Part shown: positions 36,930 through 45,687 of the stretch, piece after piece
How the letters are laid out: the number at the start of each line of letters is the position of its first letter
Position numbering within the stretch: position 1 is the first letter of the stretch
Origin: Janthinobacterium violaceinigrum
GTDB lineage: Bacteria > Pseudomonadota > Gammaproteobacteria > Burkholderiales > Burkholderiaceae_D
DNA: 64,000 nt
Assembly: GCF_009208555.1 (NCBI RefSeq)
Contig: NZ_WFLI01000026.1
Span: 25,355 to 89,354, forward strand
Direction of reading: 5' to 3'
Translations under genes and position numbers: made by a program
The notes under the pieces: generated by a model
Told to the model about the DNA's origin: nothing
Database searches by the model: none
The model's input: the letters and a program-made list of their open reading frames with translations, nothing else

Positions 36930-37285
36930 ACGCGCCCGCCGACAGCCTGCTCGACATCCGCGCGCGCCTGCGCGCCTTTGCCAGCGAACGCGACTGGGAC
37001 CAGTTCCACACGCCGAAAAACCTGGCCATGGCCCTGTCCGTGGAAGTGGCGGAACTGGTGGAACACTACCAGTGGCTGCCCACGGGCGCCGATGGCGAAC
37101 TGGACGAGGCGAAGCGCACGGGCATCCGCCATGAACTGGCCGACGTGTTGATGTACCTGGTGCGCCTGGCCGACAAGAGCGGCGTCGACCTGCATGGCGC
37201 CGTGCTGGAAAAGATGGCACTCAATGCGCAGAAATACCCGGCGCAGCAGGTGCGCGGCGACGCGCGCAAATATAGCGCATACTGA
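36926..37285 (+). CDS. MazG-like nucleotide pyrophosphohydrolase
   Basis: A 119-residue all-helical protein of the MazG/dCTPase (DCTPP1-like) superfamily. The metal-binding pattern is present: Glu40 and Glu43 in SVEVAELVEHYQW, and Glu70 and Asp73 in HELADVLMYLVRLAD. It cleaves nucleoside triphosphates to monophosphate and pyrophosphate, removing aberrant nucleotides. The start overlaps the acetyltransferase stop. It ends 50 bases before an exported protein gene on the same strand. Confidence 0.9.
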   Translation: MNAPADSLLDIRARLRAFASERDWDQFHTPKNLAMALSVEVAELVEHYQWLPTGADGELDEAKRTGIRHELADVLMYLVRLADKSGVDLHGAVLEKMALNAQKYPAQQVRGDARKYSAY

Positions 37286-37335
37286 TCCCCCCCATCCGTG
37301 CGTGGCTGCCGCGCGAAAAGGCGTAGCATTCAGGC

Positions 37336-38124
37336 ATGCGTATTCATCTCTCACTGCTGCTCGCTTGCCTGCTCCACGTCCCTGTTGCGCTGGCGCAAAC
37401 TGCGCCCGTGCCGCAAGTGAAGGTGGACGCCACGCGCGACCCCGTCGATAAATCCTACCGCAAGATGCTGCAGGGCGTGGACCGCTTCGAGCGCGACCAT
37501 GCGCTGGCGCCGCAGGCCGTGCTGCGTTTCCGTTTGCTGCCGCGCCAGCCGGGCGTGGACATGACGGGCGTGCAGCTGCGCATCGCCGGCGACACGGTCA
37601 GCATCCCCCTGCCCTTGGCCGAGGACAACAGCTTTGCCCCCGTGCGCAATGCGCAAGCGGCGCGCGAAGATGCCGTGCTGATCGCCAACCGCAAGGCCAC
37701 GACCATGAGCTGGCGCGCCCAGGTCATCACGCCCGGCTTGCCGCCCGGCACGCGGCGCCTGGGCGACTTGCGCCTGGAATGCCGCGCCGGCATGGATTCG
37801 GGCCTGATCTCGAACGACCCGCAAATCATCGCCTGGCTGTCCAGCATGCTCTACAGCACGGACAAGGTGTGTTCCGAGCCCGATGGCAATTATCTGTTCT
37901 TCACGGAGCGCCCCCTGTTCGGCGTCACCCTCGTGCACGGCGAACGCCGGCTGGCCCTGCCGTTCACCATGCTGTACGCGGGCGGCGAGCAGACGCCCGC
38001 TTCGCTGCCCTATTGCGATTGCCAAGTCTTGCTTGACCGCACGTATTACGCCCCCCTGTGGGACCAAAACTGGCCGGACGACACCCTGCTGGAATTTACT
38101 TACATGGACGAGGTGGCGCCATGA
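37336..38124 (+). CDS. Exported protein of unknown function
   Basis: A 262-residue protein with a signal peptide (MRIHLSLLLACLLHVPVALAQ). The mature part includes LRFRLLPRQPGVDMTGVQLRIAGD, PLAEDNSFAPVRNAQAAREDAVLIANRK and, near the C-terminus, a CDC motif (PYCDCQVLLDRTYYAPLW). The mostly beta texture suggests a periplasmic sandwich domain. I recognise no family. Its stop overlaps the start of the BamE-like lipoprotein (ATGA), so the two products are probably made together and may act at the outer membrane. Confidence 0.78.
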   Translation: MRIHLSLLLACLLHVPVALAQTAPVPQVKVDATRDPVDKSYRKMLQGVDRFERDHALAPQAVLRFRLLPRQPGVDMTGVQLRIAGDTVSIPLPLAEDNSFAPVRNAQAAREDAVLIANRKATTMSWRAQVITPGLPPGTRRLGDLRLECRAGMDSGLISNDPQIIAWLSSMLYSTDKVCSEPDGNYLFFTERPLFGVTLVHGERRLALPFTMLYAGGEQTPASLPYCDCQVLLDRTYYAPLWDQNWPDDTLLEFTYMDEVAP

Positions 38125-38429
38125 AGGGCCTTTCGCTGATCGTGCTGATGCTGCTGGCCGCCTGCTCCGGCACGCGCGCCTTGCAGGCCAGCAAGAATGT
38201 CCCGTACGCCACCCTGGAGCAGGTGGTGCAAGCAGGCAGCAGCACGCGCGAACAGGTGCGCGCGGCGCTGGGAGACAGCACCTCGATTCGTTTCGACAGC
38301 GGCAATGAAGTGTGGATGTACACGTATCCGGCGGCCTCGGGCGCGCAGGGCGAATATGTGATTCTGTTTGGCGGGGATGGGGTGGTGCGGAAGGTGCGCA
38401 GCGGCGAGGTGTACCGGGTGAAGAAGTAA
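38121..38429 (+). CDS. Small BamE/SmpA-like lipoprotein
   Basis: A 102-residue lipoprotein with lipobox LLAAC (Cys15). The mature region, LEQVVQAGSSTREQVRAALGDSTSIRFDSGNEVWMYTYP...YVILFGGDGVVRKVRS, is the helix-helix-beta pattern of the SmpA/BamE (OmlA) fold found in outer-membrane assembly factors and paralogues. The true bamE usually lies by fur, which is not here, so this is more likely a paralogue. It is coupled to the preceding exported protein through ATGA and ends before a palindromic repeat. Confidence 0.8.
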   Translation: MKGLSLIVLMLLAACSGTRALQASKNVPYATLEQVVQAGSSTREQVRAALGDSTSIRFDSGNEVWMYTYPAASGAQGEYVILFGGDGVVRKVRSGEVYRVKK

Positions 38430-38456
38430 GAGTAAGCCCACAGACAAAACCCGGGG

Positions 38457-38505
38457 GGAATGCTCCCAATGGGAAGCATTCCGGTCACGCAGTGACTGAC
38501 CCCAG
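38457..38505. repeat. Composite palindromic repeat between convergent genes (copy 3, variant)
   Basis: A hairpin, GGAATGCTCCCA/TGGGAAGCATTCC with one bulge (38457-38482), is followed by GTCAC-GCA-GTGAC (38484-38496). It ends in CTGACCCCAG, the same end as the GGGGTCAGACCC repeats. It fills the gap between the BamE-like gene and the chemoreceptor gene. Confidence 0.7.
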
Positions 38506-38524
38506 CCTTTCGCCGTTGTGGTAA

Positions 38525-40186
38525 TTATCGAGCCTTCAGCAAGGCCCGCGACGCCACGCCGGCCGCCACGCTGGGGCTGCGGCCCACGCCGGCAGCCTTG
38601 CGCTTGGGCGACGCCTTCAGCTTGAAGATGCCGATCGACTGGGCCACGCTGTTGGTGCGCTGCGCCAGGTTGGTGGCGGCGGCAGCAGCCTGCTCCACCA
38701 GCGCCGCATTCTGCTGCGTGATGCCATCCATGTGGATGACGGCCTGGTTGACTTGTCCGATGCCCTGGTTCTGCTCGCGCGTGGTGGATGAAATCTCGTC
38801 CATCACTTCCGTCACCCTGGCCACCGAAGCGATCACTTCCGTCATGGTAGCGCCCGCATTGCTGGTCAGCACGCTGCCCGCATTCACGGTGGCGATCGAA
38901 TGGTCGATCAGGTTTTTCACCTCTTTCGCGGCCGTTGCCGAGCGCTGTGCCAGGCTGCGCACTTCGCCGGCCACGACGGCAAAACCGCGGCCGTGCTCGC
39001 CCGCGCGGGCCGCTTCCACAGCCGCGTTCAAGGCCAGGATGTTCGTCTGGAAGGCGATACCGTCGATCAAGCCGATAATGTCGAGAATCTTGCGCGACGA
39101 CGTGCTGATCTCATCCATCGTCGTGACCACTTCGCTGACGATGGTACCGCCCTTGGCGGCCACGGTGGACGCCTGCGCCGCCAGGTCGTTGGCCGTGGCC
39201 ACGTGGTCGGCGCTGTTCTGTACGGTGGAGGTCAGCTCTTCCATGCTGGCCGCCGTCTGCTCGAGGCTGGACGCCTGCGATTCCGTGCGGCTGGACAAGT
39301 CCATATTACCTGTGGCAATTTCCGCCGTGGTGATGCGGATATCCTCGAAGTTGGCGCGCACGTCGCCGATGATGCTGTGCAAGTTGATGTTGGTCTGGCG
39401 CAAGGCGGCCATCAATTGACCCATGTCATCGTCGCGTACCTTGTCGATGACGCCCGTCAAGTCGCCGCCCGCCATCTTGCGCGCCACCGTGATGGCGTCG
39501 CCCAAGGGGGCGACGAGGGAATTGTGCAGATGCGCCCAGAAATACAGCATCAGCGCCACGGCCGCGGCGGCCGCGCCGCTGAGCCAGCTGCGCGTGGCCG
39601 TGCTCGTGTCGCCATCGATATTCCACACGGCGCAGCCGAGGATGGCCAGCACCACGCCAAAGACGATGCAATGCAGGGCCAGGTCCTGCGACAGGGTCAG
39701 CTTGCGCCATTCGGCCAGCTTGGCGGCCCAGCCCTGGCGCACGACGCGGCCATTGCGGATCGCCAGGTTGGCGCTATTGCCATCCTTGAAGCTTTTATAC
39801 AGGGCTGCCGCTTCGTTGATCTGCTCGCGCGTGGGCTTGGTGCGCACGGACATATAGCCGATCGGGCGGCCGTTTTCGATGACGGGCGTGATGTTGGCGA
39901 AGACCCAGTAGAAATCGCCATTCTTGCAGCGGTTCTTGACCATGCCGGTCCAGGGCATGCCCGTCTTGATGGTGTCCCACAGGTCGGCAAACGCTTCGGC
40001 CGGCATATCGGGATGACGCAGGATATTCTGTGGTGCACCCAGCAGTTCCATTTCTGAAAAGCCGCTGACCTCAATGAAATACTGATTGGCGTAATTGATG
40101 TTTCCCTGTAAATCCGTAGTGGAAACAATCGTCATGCCTTCATTTAATACGTATTCATTTTGCGTGATAGGCGTATTGACCCGCAT
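38525..40186 (-). CDS. Methyl-accepting chemotaxis protein with N-terminal PAS domain (Aer-like)
   Basis: A 553-residue protein from the ATG at 40186 with a GAGGAG ribosome-binding site. A PAS domain of the Aer type spans residues 10-115 (LRHPDMPAEAFADLWDTIK, NGDFYWVFANITPVIENG) and probably binds FAD, so it would sense redox or oxygen. Two hydrophobic segments (168-188, 200-218) form a membrane hairpin with no periplasmic sensor. A HAMP domain (about 219-270) and the MCP signalling hairpin follow, with tip IAFQTNILALNAAVEAARAGEHGRGFAVVA. There is no C-terminal NWETF-like tether. It stands alone without che genes. Confidence 0.93.
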   Translation of the reverse strand: MRVNTPITQNEYVLNEGMTIVSTTDLQGNINYANQYFIEVSGFSEMELLGAPQNILRHPDMPAEAFADLWDTIKTGMPWTGMVKNRCKNGDFYWVFANITPVIENGRPIGYMSVRTKPTREQINEAAALYKSFKDGNSANLAIRNGRVVRQGWAAKLAEWRKLTLSQDLALHCIVFGVVLAILGCAVWNIDGDTSTATRSWLSGAAAAAVALMLYFWAHLHNSLVAPLGDAITVARKMAGGDLTGVIDKVRDDDMGQLMAALRQTNINLHSIIGDVRANFEDIRITTAEIATGNMDLSSRTESQASSLEQTAASMEELTSTVQNSADHVATANDLAAQASTVAAKGGTIVSEVVTTMDEISTSSRKILDIIGLIDGIAFQTNILALNAAVEAARAGEHGRGFAVVAGEVRSLAQRSATAAKEVKNLIDHSIATVNAGSVLTSNAGATMTEVIASVARVTEVMDEISSTTREQNQGIGQVNQAVIHMDGITQQNAALVEQAAAAATNLAQRTNSVAQSIGIFKLKASPKRKAAGVGRSPSVAAGVASRALLKAR

Positions 40187-40633
40187 CGTCGCTCCTCTAT
40201 TTTTTTCAACTAGCATAACAAAAACATAAAAACAATATACCACATCAAGCAGCCATGATATATCGCCTCGGCGACAGTGACGCTGGTCAAACAATTTAAT
40301 AAAAGTCAATTATTTTATGTTTTAGGATTTATTTTGAATCAACTTGATTGATTTTATTGAAATTCAAAACTTTAATAACGTGCAGTATGAATAATTAATT
40401 AAATATTATTTATCGTTATCCGGTGCGAGAAACAAGCCGCATCTGCCGATTAAAAGATGGCAACGGCAATCCGATAGGAAAAACCCATGGCGCAGCCCTC
40501 CGCCCGGATAATGGAGCGATAAGGTTCATTTCTGAAGGGAAAATAAAAACTGGCGCGAGCGCGCCAGTGGGGGATGTGTCTCCAATCCGCGACACAGGCG
40601 CCGGAGCGCCTGCACGGGAATGGATGTCAGCTG
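40187..40633. other. AT-rich intergenic region between the helicase and chemoreceptor genes
   Basis: Bases 40200-40420 are by far the most AT-rich in the window, with poly-A/T tracts and an inverted repeat TTTTGAAT/ATTCAAAA (40332-40369). They should contain the chemoreceptor promoter and perhaps H-NS-like binding sites. A small frame at 40423-40713 has no ribosome-binding site and runs into the helicase, so no gene is called. The terminator at 40541-40568 ends the helicase. Confidence 0.5.
40541..40568 (-). terminator. Terminator of the DEAD-box helicase gene
   Basis: The perfect stem ACTGGCGC-GAGC-GCGCCAGT is followed on the minus strand by TTTTATTT, 65 bases after the helicase stop codon. 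Confidence 0.85.
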
Positions 40634-42772
40634 TTACTTGTAGGTCTTGCGCGGTGGCGATTTCGGACGCGGTGGCGCAGGCTTGCGCTCCGTCGTGCCG
40701 TCATCCAGGCTGATGCGCAGTTTCTGGCCCGAGACCACGACCGATTTCAGGTGGTCGAGGATTTCCGGCGGCATGCCTTCCGGCAGGTCCAGCACGCTGT
40801 AGTTGTCAAAGATATCGATGCGGCCGATATGCTTGGCTTCCAGGTTCGCTTCGTTGGCGATGGCGCCAACGATGTTGCTTGGCGTTACGGCGTGCTCACG
40901 GCCCACTTCGATGCGGTAAGCCGTCACGCCGGGACGTGGACGCTCCTTCTTCGGCGCGCGCGGGGCCACTTCGCCCGCGTCCGCTGGCGCATCCTTGAAC
41001 GCTGGCGCGGACTTGGCGGCAAACGGCTTGCGCGGCGCGGCTGGCGGCGCCAGGTCCGGCGCGTCGCCGTCGCGGCTGATGCGCAGCTGCTGGCCCGCCA
41101 CCCACACGGTTTTCAGCTGGTCCAGCAATTCTTTCGGCATGCTGTCTGGCAAGTCCAGGACGCTGTAATCGTCATAGATTTCAATGCGGCCGATGTTTTT
41201 CGAATCGATGCCCGCCTCGTTGGCGATGGCGCCCACGATATTGCCTGGCTTCACGCCATGCTGATGACCTACCTCAATGCGGAAGGTTTGCATGCCGGCG
41301 TCGGCTGGACGTTGAATGCGTTCCTTTTTCGGGAAGGCCGGGCGTTCGCTGCGCTCGAAGCGGTCGCCCCGTTCCGGACGGTCGTTGCGTTCGAAGCGGT
41401 CTTGGCGCACTGGACGGTCGTCTTGCCACGTGGCTTGCTCGCGCGCCTTGTTCTTGTCCAGCAACAGAGGCACATTGCCACGCGCCATCTTCGCCAGGGC
41501 GGCGGCGATTTCGATGGCGGGAATGTTCTGTTCGCGTTCAAAATCTTCGATCAGCGACTGGAACTGCTCCAGTTCGCCCAGGGCCAGGGTTTCGCTGATC
41601 TGTTCCTTGAACTTGGCGATACGCACGTCGTTGACGGCCTGGATCGTTGGCAATTCCAGCATGCCGATCGGCTGGCGGGTCGAGCGTTCGATGGCTTTCA
41701 GCAAGTTCTTTTCACGCGGGGTGATGAACAAAATCGCTTCGCCGCTGCGGCCGGCGCGGCCCGTGCGGCCGATGCGGTGGGTATAGCTTTCCGGATCGTG
41801 CGGCACGTCGTAGTTGACGACGTGGCTGATGCGCTCGACGTCCAGGCCGCGGGCGGCCACGTCGGTGGCCACGAGGATGTCGATCTTACCGTCTTTCAAC
41901 TGCTGAATCGTGCGCTCGCGCTGCGCCTGCTGGATATCGCCATTGATGGCGGCAGCCGAGAAGCCCCGTGCCTGCAGCTTGCTGGCCAGCTCTTCCGTGC
42001 CCAGCTTGGTGCGGGCGAAGATGATCATGCCGTCAAACGCTTCCGCTTCCAGGATGCGGGTCAGCGCGTCGAGCTTGTGCATGCCCGACACCAGCCAGTA
42101 GCGCTGGCGGATGTTGTCGGCCGTGCCCGTCTTGGCGGCAACCGTTACTTCGGCCGGGTTCACCAGGTAGGTCGTGGCGATGCGCTTGATGACGGAAGGC
42201 ATGGTGGCCGAGAACAGCGCCGTTTGATGGCCTTCCGGTGTTTCTTGCAAGATGCGTTCGACATCGTCGATAAAGCCCATGCGCAGCATTTCATCGGCTT
42301 CGTCCAGCACCAGGGTCTTCAGCTTGGACAGGTCGAGCGAACCCTTGTCCAGGTGATCGATGACGCGGCCAGGGGTGCCGACGACGACGTGCACGCCGCG
42401 GCGCAGGGCCGACAGCTGCGGGCCGTAGCTTTGGCCGCCGTAGATCGGCAGCACGTGGAAGCCGGGGATGTGGGCAGCGTACACCTGGAACGCTTCGGCG
42501 ACCTGGATGGCCAGTTCGCGCGTCGGTGCCAGGACCAAGGCTTGGGGTGAGCTTTGTTTCAGATCAATGCGCGACAGGATAGGCAAGGCGAAGGCGGCGG
42601 TCTTACCCGTGCCCGTTTGCGCCTGGCCCAGCACGTCGCGGTTAGCGAGCAATAATGGAATCGTGGCCGCCTGGATAGGCGACGGTGTTTCGTAACCGAC
42701 ATCCTTGAGCGCGCGAACCAGCGGCTCGCTCAGGTTAAGGTCGGAAAATAAGGAAATTGGTGTATCAGACAT
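40634..42772 (-). CDS. DEAD-box ATP-dependent RNA helicase with two tandem DbpA-type RNA-binding domains
   Basis: A 712-residue protein starting at MSDTPISLFSDL. The helicase core has AQTGTGKT (51-58), PTREL (83-87), DEAD (157-160), SAT (188-190) and HRIGRTGRAGR (332-342). A charged RNA-binding linker of RFER/DRPE repeats follows (450-490). Two copies of the DbpA/CsdA-type RRM then come at 494-567 and 616-689, each with EVGxxH.V.P.NIVGAIANEA and YSVLDLP. E. coli DeaD/CsdA has one such module, so the duplication is unusual. The role is RNA unwinding in ribosome assembly or cold adaptation. A 271-base gap upstream may hold a long leader. Confidence 0.94.
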   Translation of the reverse strand: MSDTPISLFSDLNLSEPLVRALKDVGYETPSPIQAATIPLLLANRDVLGQAQTGTGKTAAFALPILSRIDLKQSSPQALVLAPTRELAIQVAEAFQVYAAHIPGFHVLPIYGGQSYGPQLSALRRGVHVVVGTPGRVIDHLDKGSLDLSKLKTLVLDEADEMLRMGFIDDVERILQETPEGHQTALFSATMPSVIKRIATTYLVNPAEVTVAAKTGTADNIRQRYWLVSGMHKLDALTRILEAEAFDGMIIFARTKLGTEELASKLQARGFSAAAINGDIQQAQRERTIQQLKDGKIDILVATDVAARGLDVERISHVVNYDVPHDPESYTHRIGRTGRAGRSGEAILFITPREKNLLKAIERSTRQPIGMLELPTIQAVNDVRIAKFKEQISETLALGELEQFQSLIEDFEREQNIPAIEIAAALAKMARGNVPLLLDKNKAREQATWQDDRPVRQDRFERNDRPERGDRFERSERPAFPKKERIQRPADAGMQTFRIEVGHQHGVKPGNIVGAIANEAGIDSKNIGRIEIYDDYSVLDLPDSMPKELLDQLKTVWVAGQQLRISRDGDAPDLAPPAAPRKPFAAKSAPAFKDAPADAGEVAPRAPKKERPRPGVTAYRIEVGREHAVTPSNIVGAIANEANLEAKHIGRIDIFDNYSVLDLPEGMPPEILDHLKSVVVSGQKLRISLDDGTTERKPAPPRPKSPPRKTYK

Positions 42773-43043
42773 GAAATCACTCACAAGTTCGCTCGAATCG
42801 CCCAATGCGAAAGAGTGTATCTGCTAGTTTACTCTTTACTGGACCTTACCGGGTGGCTGCATGCCGCAGAACGCCGTTTTTTGCGCCATATCTACCGAAA
42901 AAAGGCAGAAAAATCGGCGATCCGCACGCATTTGGCGCGTGATTTTGCCAACATTAAACGATACACAACAATGTGCCGCCCGCGCCTGTTCTACACGGCA
43001 ACAGAAACGGCGGGCGCCCCAATCCCATGGCGCCCGCCCCGTT

Positions 43044-43889
43044 TCAGGTGCGCAGGAACTCCAGCAAGTCCTCGTTCAGGCGGTCCTTGTGCGTCGTCGC
43101 CAGCCCGTGCGGCGCGCCCGCATACACGAGCAATTTGCTGCCGATGATGAGCTCGGCCGTGCGCCGCGCCGAGGCGGCGATGGGCACGATCTGATCGTCG
43201 TCGCCATGGATCACCAGGGTCGGCACGTCGAACCTGGCCAGGTCGCTGGTGAAATCCGTTTCCGAAAACTGCTTGATGCACAGATAGGCGGCCGGCATGC
43301 CCGCCTGCATGCCCTGCAGCCAGAAACTGTCGCGCACGCCCTGCGACGCGGTGGCGCCGGGACGGTTGTAGCCATAGAAAGCCTCGCTCAAGTCGCGGAA
43401 GAAGGCGCTGCGGTCGGCCTGCACGCCCGCGCGGATGCCGTCAAAGACGGAGAGCGGCAAGCCCAGCGGGTTGTCCGGCGTCTGCAGCATCAGCGGCGGC
43501 ACGGCGCCCACGAGCACGGCGCCCGCCAGGCGCTGCGTGCCGTGCCGGCCGATGTAGCGCGCCACTTCGCCGCCGCCCGTCGAGTGGCCGACGAGGGTGG
43601 CGCCCGTCAAGTCCAGCGTGTCGATCAGGGCGGCCAGGTCGTCGGCATAGGTATCCATGTCGTTGCCGTCGAAGGGCTGGCTGGAGCGGCCGTGGCCGCG
43701 CCGGTCGTGCGCGATGACGCGATAGCCGTGCGACGCCAGATAAAACATCTGGTCTTCCCAGGCGTCGGACGACAGGGGCCAGCCGTGGCTGAAGACGACG
43801 GGCGGGCCGCTGCCCCAGTCCTTGTAGTAGATCAGGGTGCCGTCGGCGGTACGCAGGGTATTACTCGATTGCAAGTTAATGGCAGTCAT
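43044..43889 (-). CDS. Alpha/beta hydrolase, non-haem chloroperoxidase/arylesterase family
   Basis: A 281-residue enzyme starting at MTAINLQSSN after AAGGAGCG. The nucleophile elbow is GHSTGGGE (Ser103), the acid lies in HGDDDQIVP (Asp230-232) and the histidine in GAPHGL (His261). The oxyanion region is SHGWPLSSDAWEDQ. This pattern is that of cofactor-free haloperoxidases, which act mainly as esterases or lactonases and show perhydrolase side activity. It is divergent from the M28 peptidase gene by 135 bases. A GC-rich hairpin overlaps its 3' end (43004-43045) and may stop transcription. Confidence 0.9.
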   Translation of the reverse strand: MTAINLQSSNTLRTADGTLIYYKDWGSGPPVVFSHGWPLSSDAWEDQMFYLASHGYRVIAHDRRGHGRSSQPFDGNDMDTYADDLAALIDTLDLTGATLVGHSTGGGEVARYIGRHGTQRLAGAVLVGAVPPLMLQTPDNPLGLPLSVFDGIRAGVQADRSAFFRDLSEAFYGYNRPGATASQGVRDSFWLQGMQAGMPAAYLCIKQFSETDFTSDLARFDVPTLVIHGDDDQIVPIAASARRTAELIIGSKLLVYAGAPHGLATTHKDRLNEDLLEFLRT

Positions 43890-44024
43890 GGAACGCTCCT
43901 TGTCGGTGGGCCAGCGGCCATTGTGGCCGCAATCGGCTCGCGCGCGCCGCGCGCTACGCCAGAGCATTGCGGTAGAGTAAGATTACCGCTGCTTTGCTTT
44001 CCCGTATTCACTTTTGGAGTTGTC

Positions 44025-45641
44025 ATGCGCTTTCCCCTAGTCCTCGCCGCCAGCCTGTTCAGCACGGCCGCCCTCGCCCAACCGCTCGTTGCCGAAGCGC
44101 CCCTGCGCGCCCACCTGTCCTTCCTGGCCGACGATTTGCTCGAAGGACGGGGCACGGGCCAGCGCGGCGGCGACCTGGCCGTGCGCTACCTGGAAACCCA
44201 GGCAGCCGTGGCCGGCCTGCAGCCATTGCCGGATGGCACCTACCGCCAGGCGCTGACCATCGTCGGCAGCAAGGCCTTGCCATCGAGCACCGTGACGTTC
44301 AGCGCGGGCGGCAAGACCTTGTCTCCCGCCGTCGGCAAGGACATCGTCTTCGGCGCCGCCAATGGCCAGGAAAAAGTGGCGTTCGACGCGCCCGTCGTGT
44401 TTGCCGGCTACGGCATCCGCGCCCCCGAGGAAAACTGGGACGACTTCAAGGGCGTCGGCTTGAAGGGCAAGCTGGTGGTCATGATGGTCAACGACCCGCA
44501 GCCGACCGCCAGCGAGCCCAACCGCTTTGCCGGCAAGTCGCTGACCTACTACGGCCGCTGGGTCTACAAGTACGAGGAAGCGCTGCGCCAGGGCGCCGCC
44601 GGCGTCTTGCTGATCCACACGACCGCATCGGCGTCGTATCCGTGGTCCGTGCCGGCCAACGGTTTCGGCCATGAGCGCTTCAGCCTGGCTGGCGCTGGCA
44701 ATGCGATGGAAGGCTGGCTGCAGGAAGACATGGCGCGCGCCCTGTTCCAGGCGGGCGGACAAGACCTGGATGCCTTGCGCGCGCAGGCGGAAACGCGCGC
44801 GTTCCGCCCCGTGGCCTTGAACGCCACGGTCAAGGTGGCGCTGAACAGCCAGATCCGCAGCATCGAGCAATTCAACGTGGCCGGCATCGTGCCCGGCACG
44901 GACCCGAAGCTGAAGGACGAGGCCGTCATTTACTCGGCCCACTGGGACCACCTGGGCAAGGATGACGAAGGCAGCGCCCGCTCAGGACAAAGCGATCACA
45001 TCTACAACGGCGCCATCGACAACGCTTCGGGCGCGGCAGCGCTGCTGGCCATGGCCCAGGTTGCCGTCAAACAACCGGCGCGCCGCACGCAGATCTTCCT
45101 GTGGCCGGCCGGTGAGGAAACGGGCATGCTGGGCAGCACGGCCTACACGCGCAAGCCATTGTGGCCGCTGGCGAAAACGGCCGCCGACCTGAACCTGGAC
45201 AGCATGAATTTCGTCGGCAAGACGCACGACATCGGCGTGGCCGGCGCCGAGCGCAGCAGCCTGTACGCCAGCGCCGCCAAGGTGGCCAAGCGCATGGGCC
45301 TGCGTTTGGCACCCACCATTCCCGACCTGTCCGGCGCCTTTTACCGGGCCGACCACTTTGCGTTTGCCAAGGCCGGCGTGCCCGCCTTCAACGTGGGCTC
45401 GGCCGTGTTTTCCGGCGACGGCTCGTTCGACTTCGTCAAGGACCCGAAAGCATCGAGCGAGCGCCTGGTGGCGTTCAAAAAGGATTACCACCAGGTCACC
45501 GATGAATACCACCCGTCGTGGGACCTGTCGGGCATGGTGCAGCAGGCGCAGTTCACCCTGAACCTGGGCTATGAAGTGGCGAACGACAAGAATTTGCCGG
45601 TGTGGAACAAGGGCGAGGCGTTTGGCAAGGTCAAACGTTAA
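44025..45641 (+). CDS. M28-family zinc metallopeptidase with PA insert, exported
   Basis: From the ATG at 44025 (TTGGAG upstream) the product has 538 residues and a signal peptide ending at AALAQ. Upstream in-frame extension is long but has no family counterpart. The di-zinc centre is visible: SAHWDHLG (His306, Asp308), GAIDNASG (Asp332), GEETG (Glu364/Glu365) and later DLNLDSMNF and YHQVTDEYH. A protease-associated domain is inserted between the strand elements (about 130-240). It should act as an aminopeptidase in the periplasm. It ends at a strong hairpin shared with the convergent SRPBCC gene. Confidence 0.92.
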   Translation: MRFPLVLAASLFSTAALAQPLVAEAPLRAHLSFLADDLLEGRGTGQRGGDLAVRYLETQAAVAGLQPLPDGTYRQALTIVGSKALPSSTVTFSAGGKTLSPAVGKDIVFGAANGQEKVAFDAPVVFAGYGIRAPEENWDDFKGVGLKGKLVVMMVNDPQPTASEPNRFAGKSLTYYGRWVYKYEEALRQGAAGVLLIHTTASASYPWSVPANGFGHERFSLAGAGNAMEGWLQEDMARALFQAGGQDLDALRAQAETRAFRPVALNATVKVALNSQIRSIEQFNVAGIVPGTDPKLKDEAVIYSAHWDHLGKDDEGSARSGQSDHIYNGAIDNASGAAALLAMAQVAVKQPARRTQIFLWPAGEETGMLGSTAYTRKPLWPLAKTAADLNLDSMNFVGKTHDIGVAGAERSSLYASAAKVAKRMGLRLAPTIPDLSGAFYRADHFAFAKAGVPAFNVGSAVFSGDGSFDFVKDPKASSERLVAFKKDYHQVTDEYHPSWDLSGMVQQAQFTLNLGYEVANDKNLPVWNKGEAFGKVKR

Positions 45642-45657
45642 ACCATTCCACGCATAC

Positions 45658-45685
45658 GAAAACACCGGCCTTGGCCGGTGTTTTC
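45658..45685. terminator. Bidirectional terminator
   Basis: A 13-bp stem, GAAAACACCGGCC and its complement, flanks TT and carries A-runs and T-runs at its ends. It lies between the convergent M28 peptidase and SRPBCC genes. Confidence 0.88.
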
Positions 45686-45687
45686 AT

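Noticed and set aside
38121..38429. Genuine bamE of the Bam complex
   Set aside because: The fold matches but the usual fur neighbour is absent; called BamE-like only.
40423..40713. 96-codon + strand frame in the AT-rich intergenic region
   Set aside because: Runs through the helicase terminator and into the helicase coding region antisense; no start context.
42861..44024. Long N-terminal extension of the M28 peptidase frame
   Set aside because: It is antisense to the alpha/beta hydrolase and would bury the signal peptide; the ATG at 44025 with TTGGAG upstream is the natural start.
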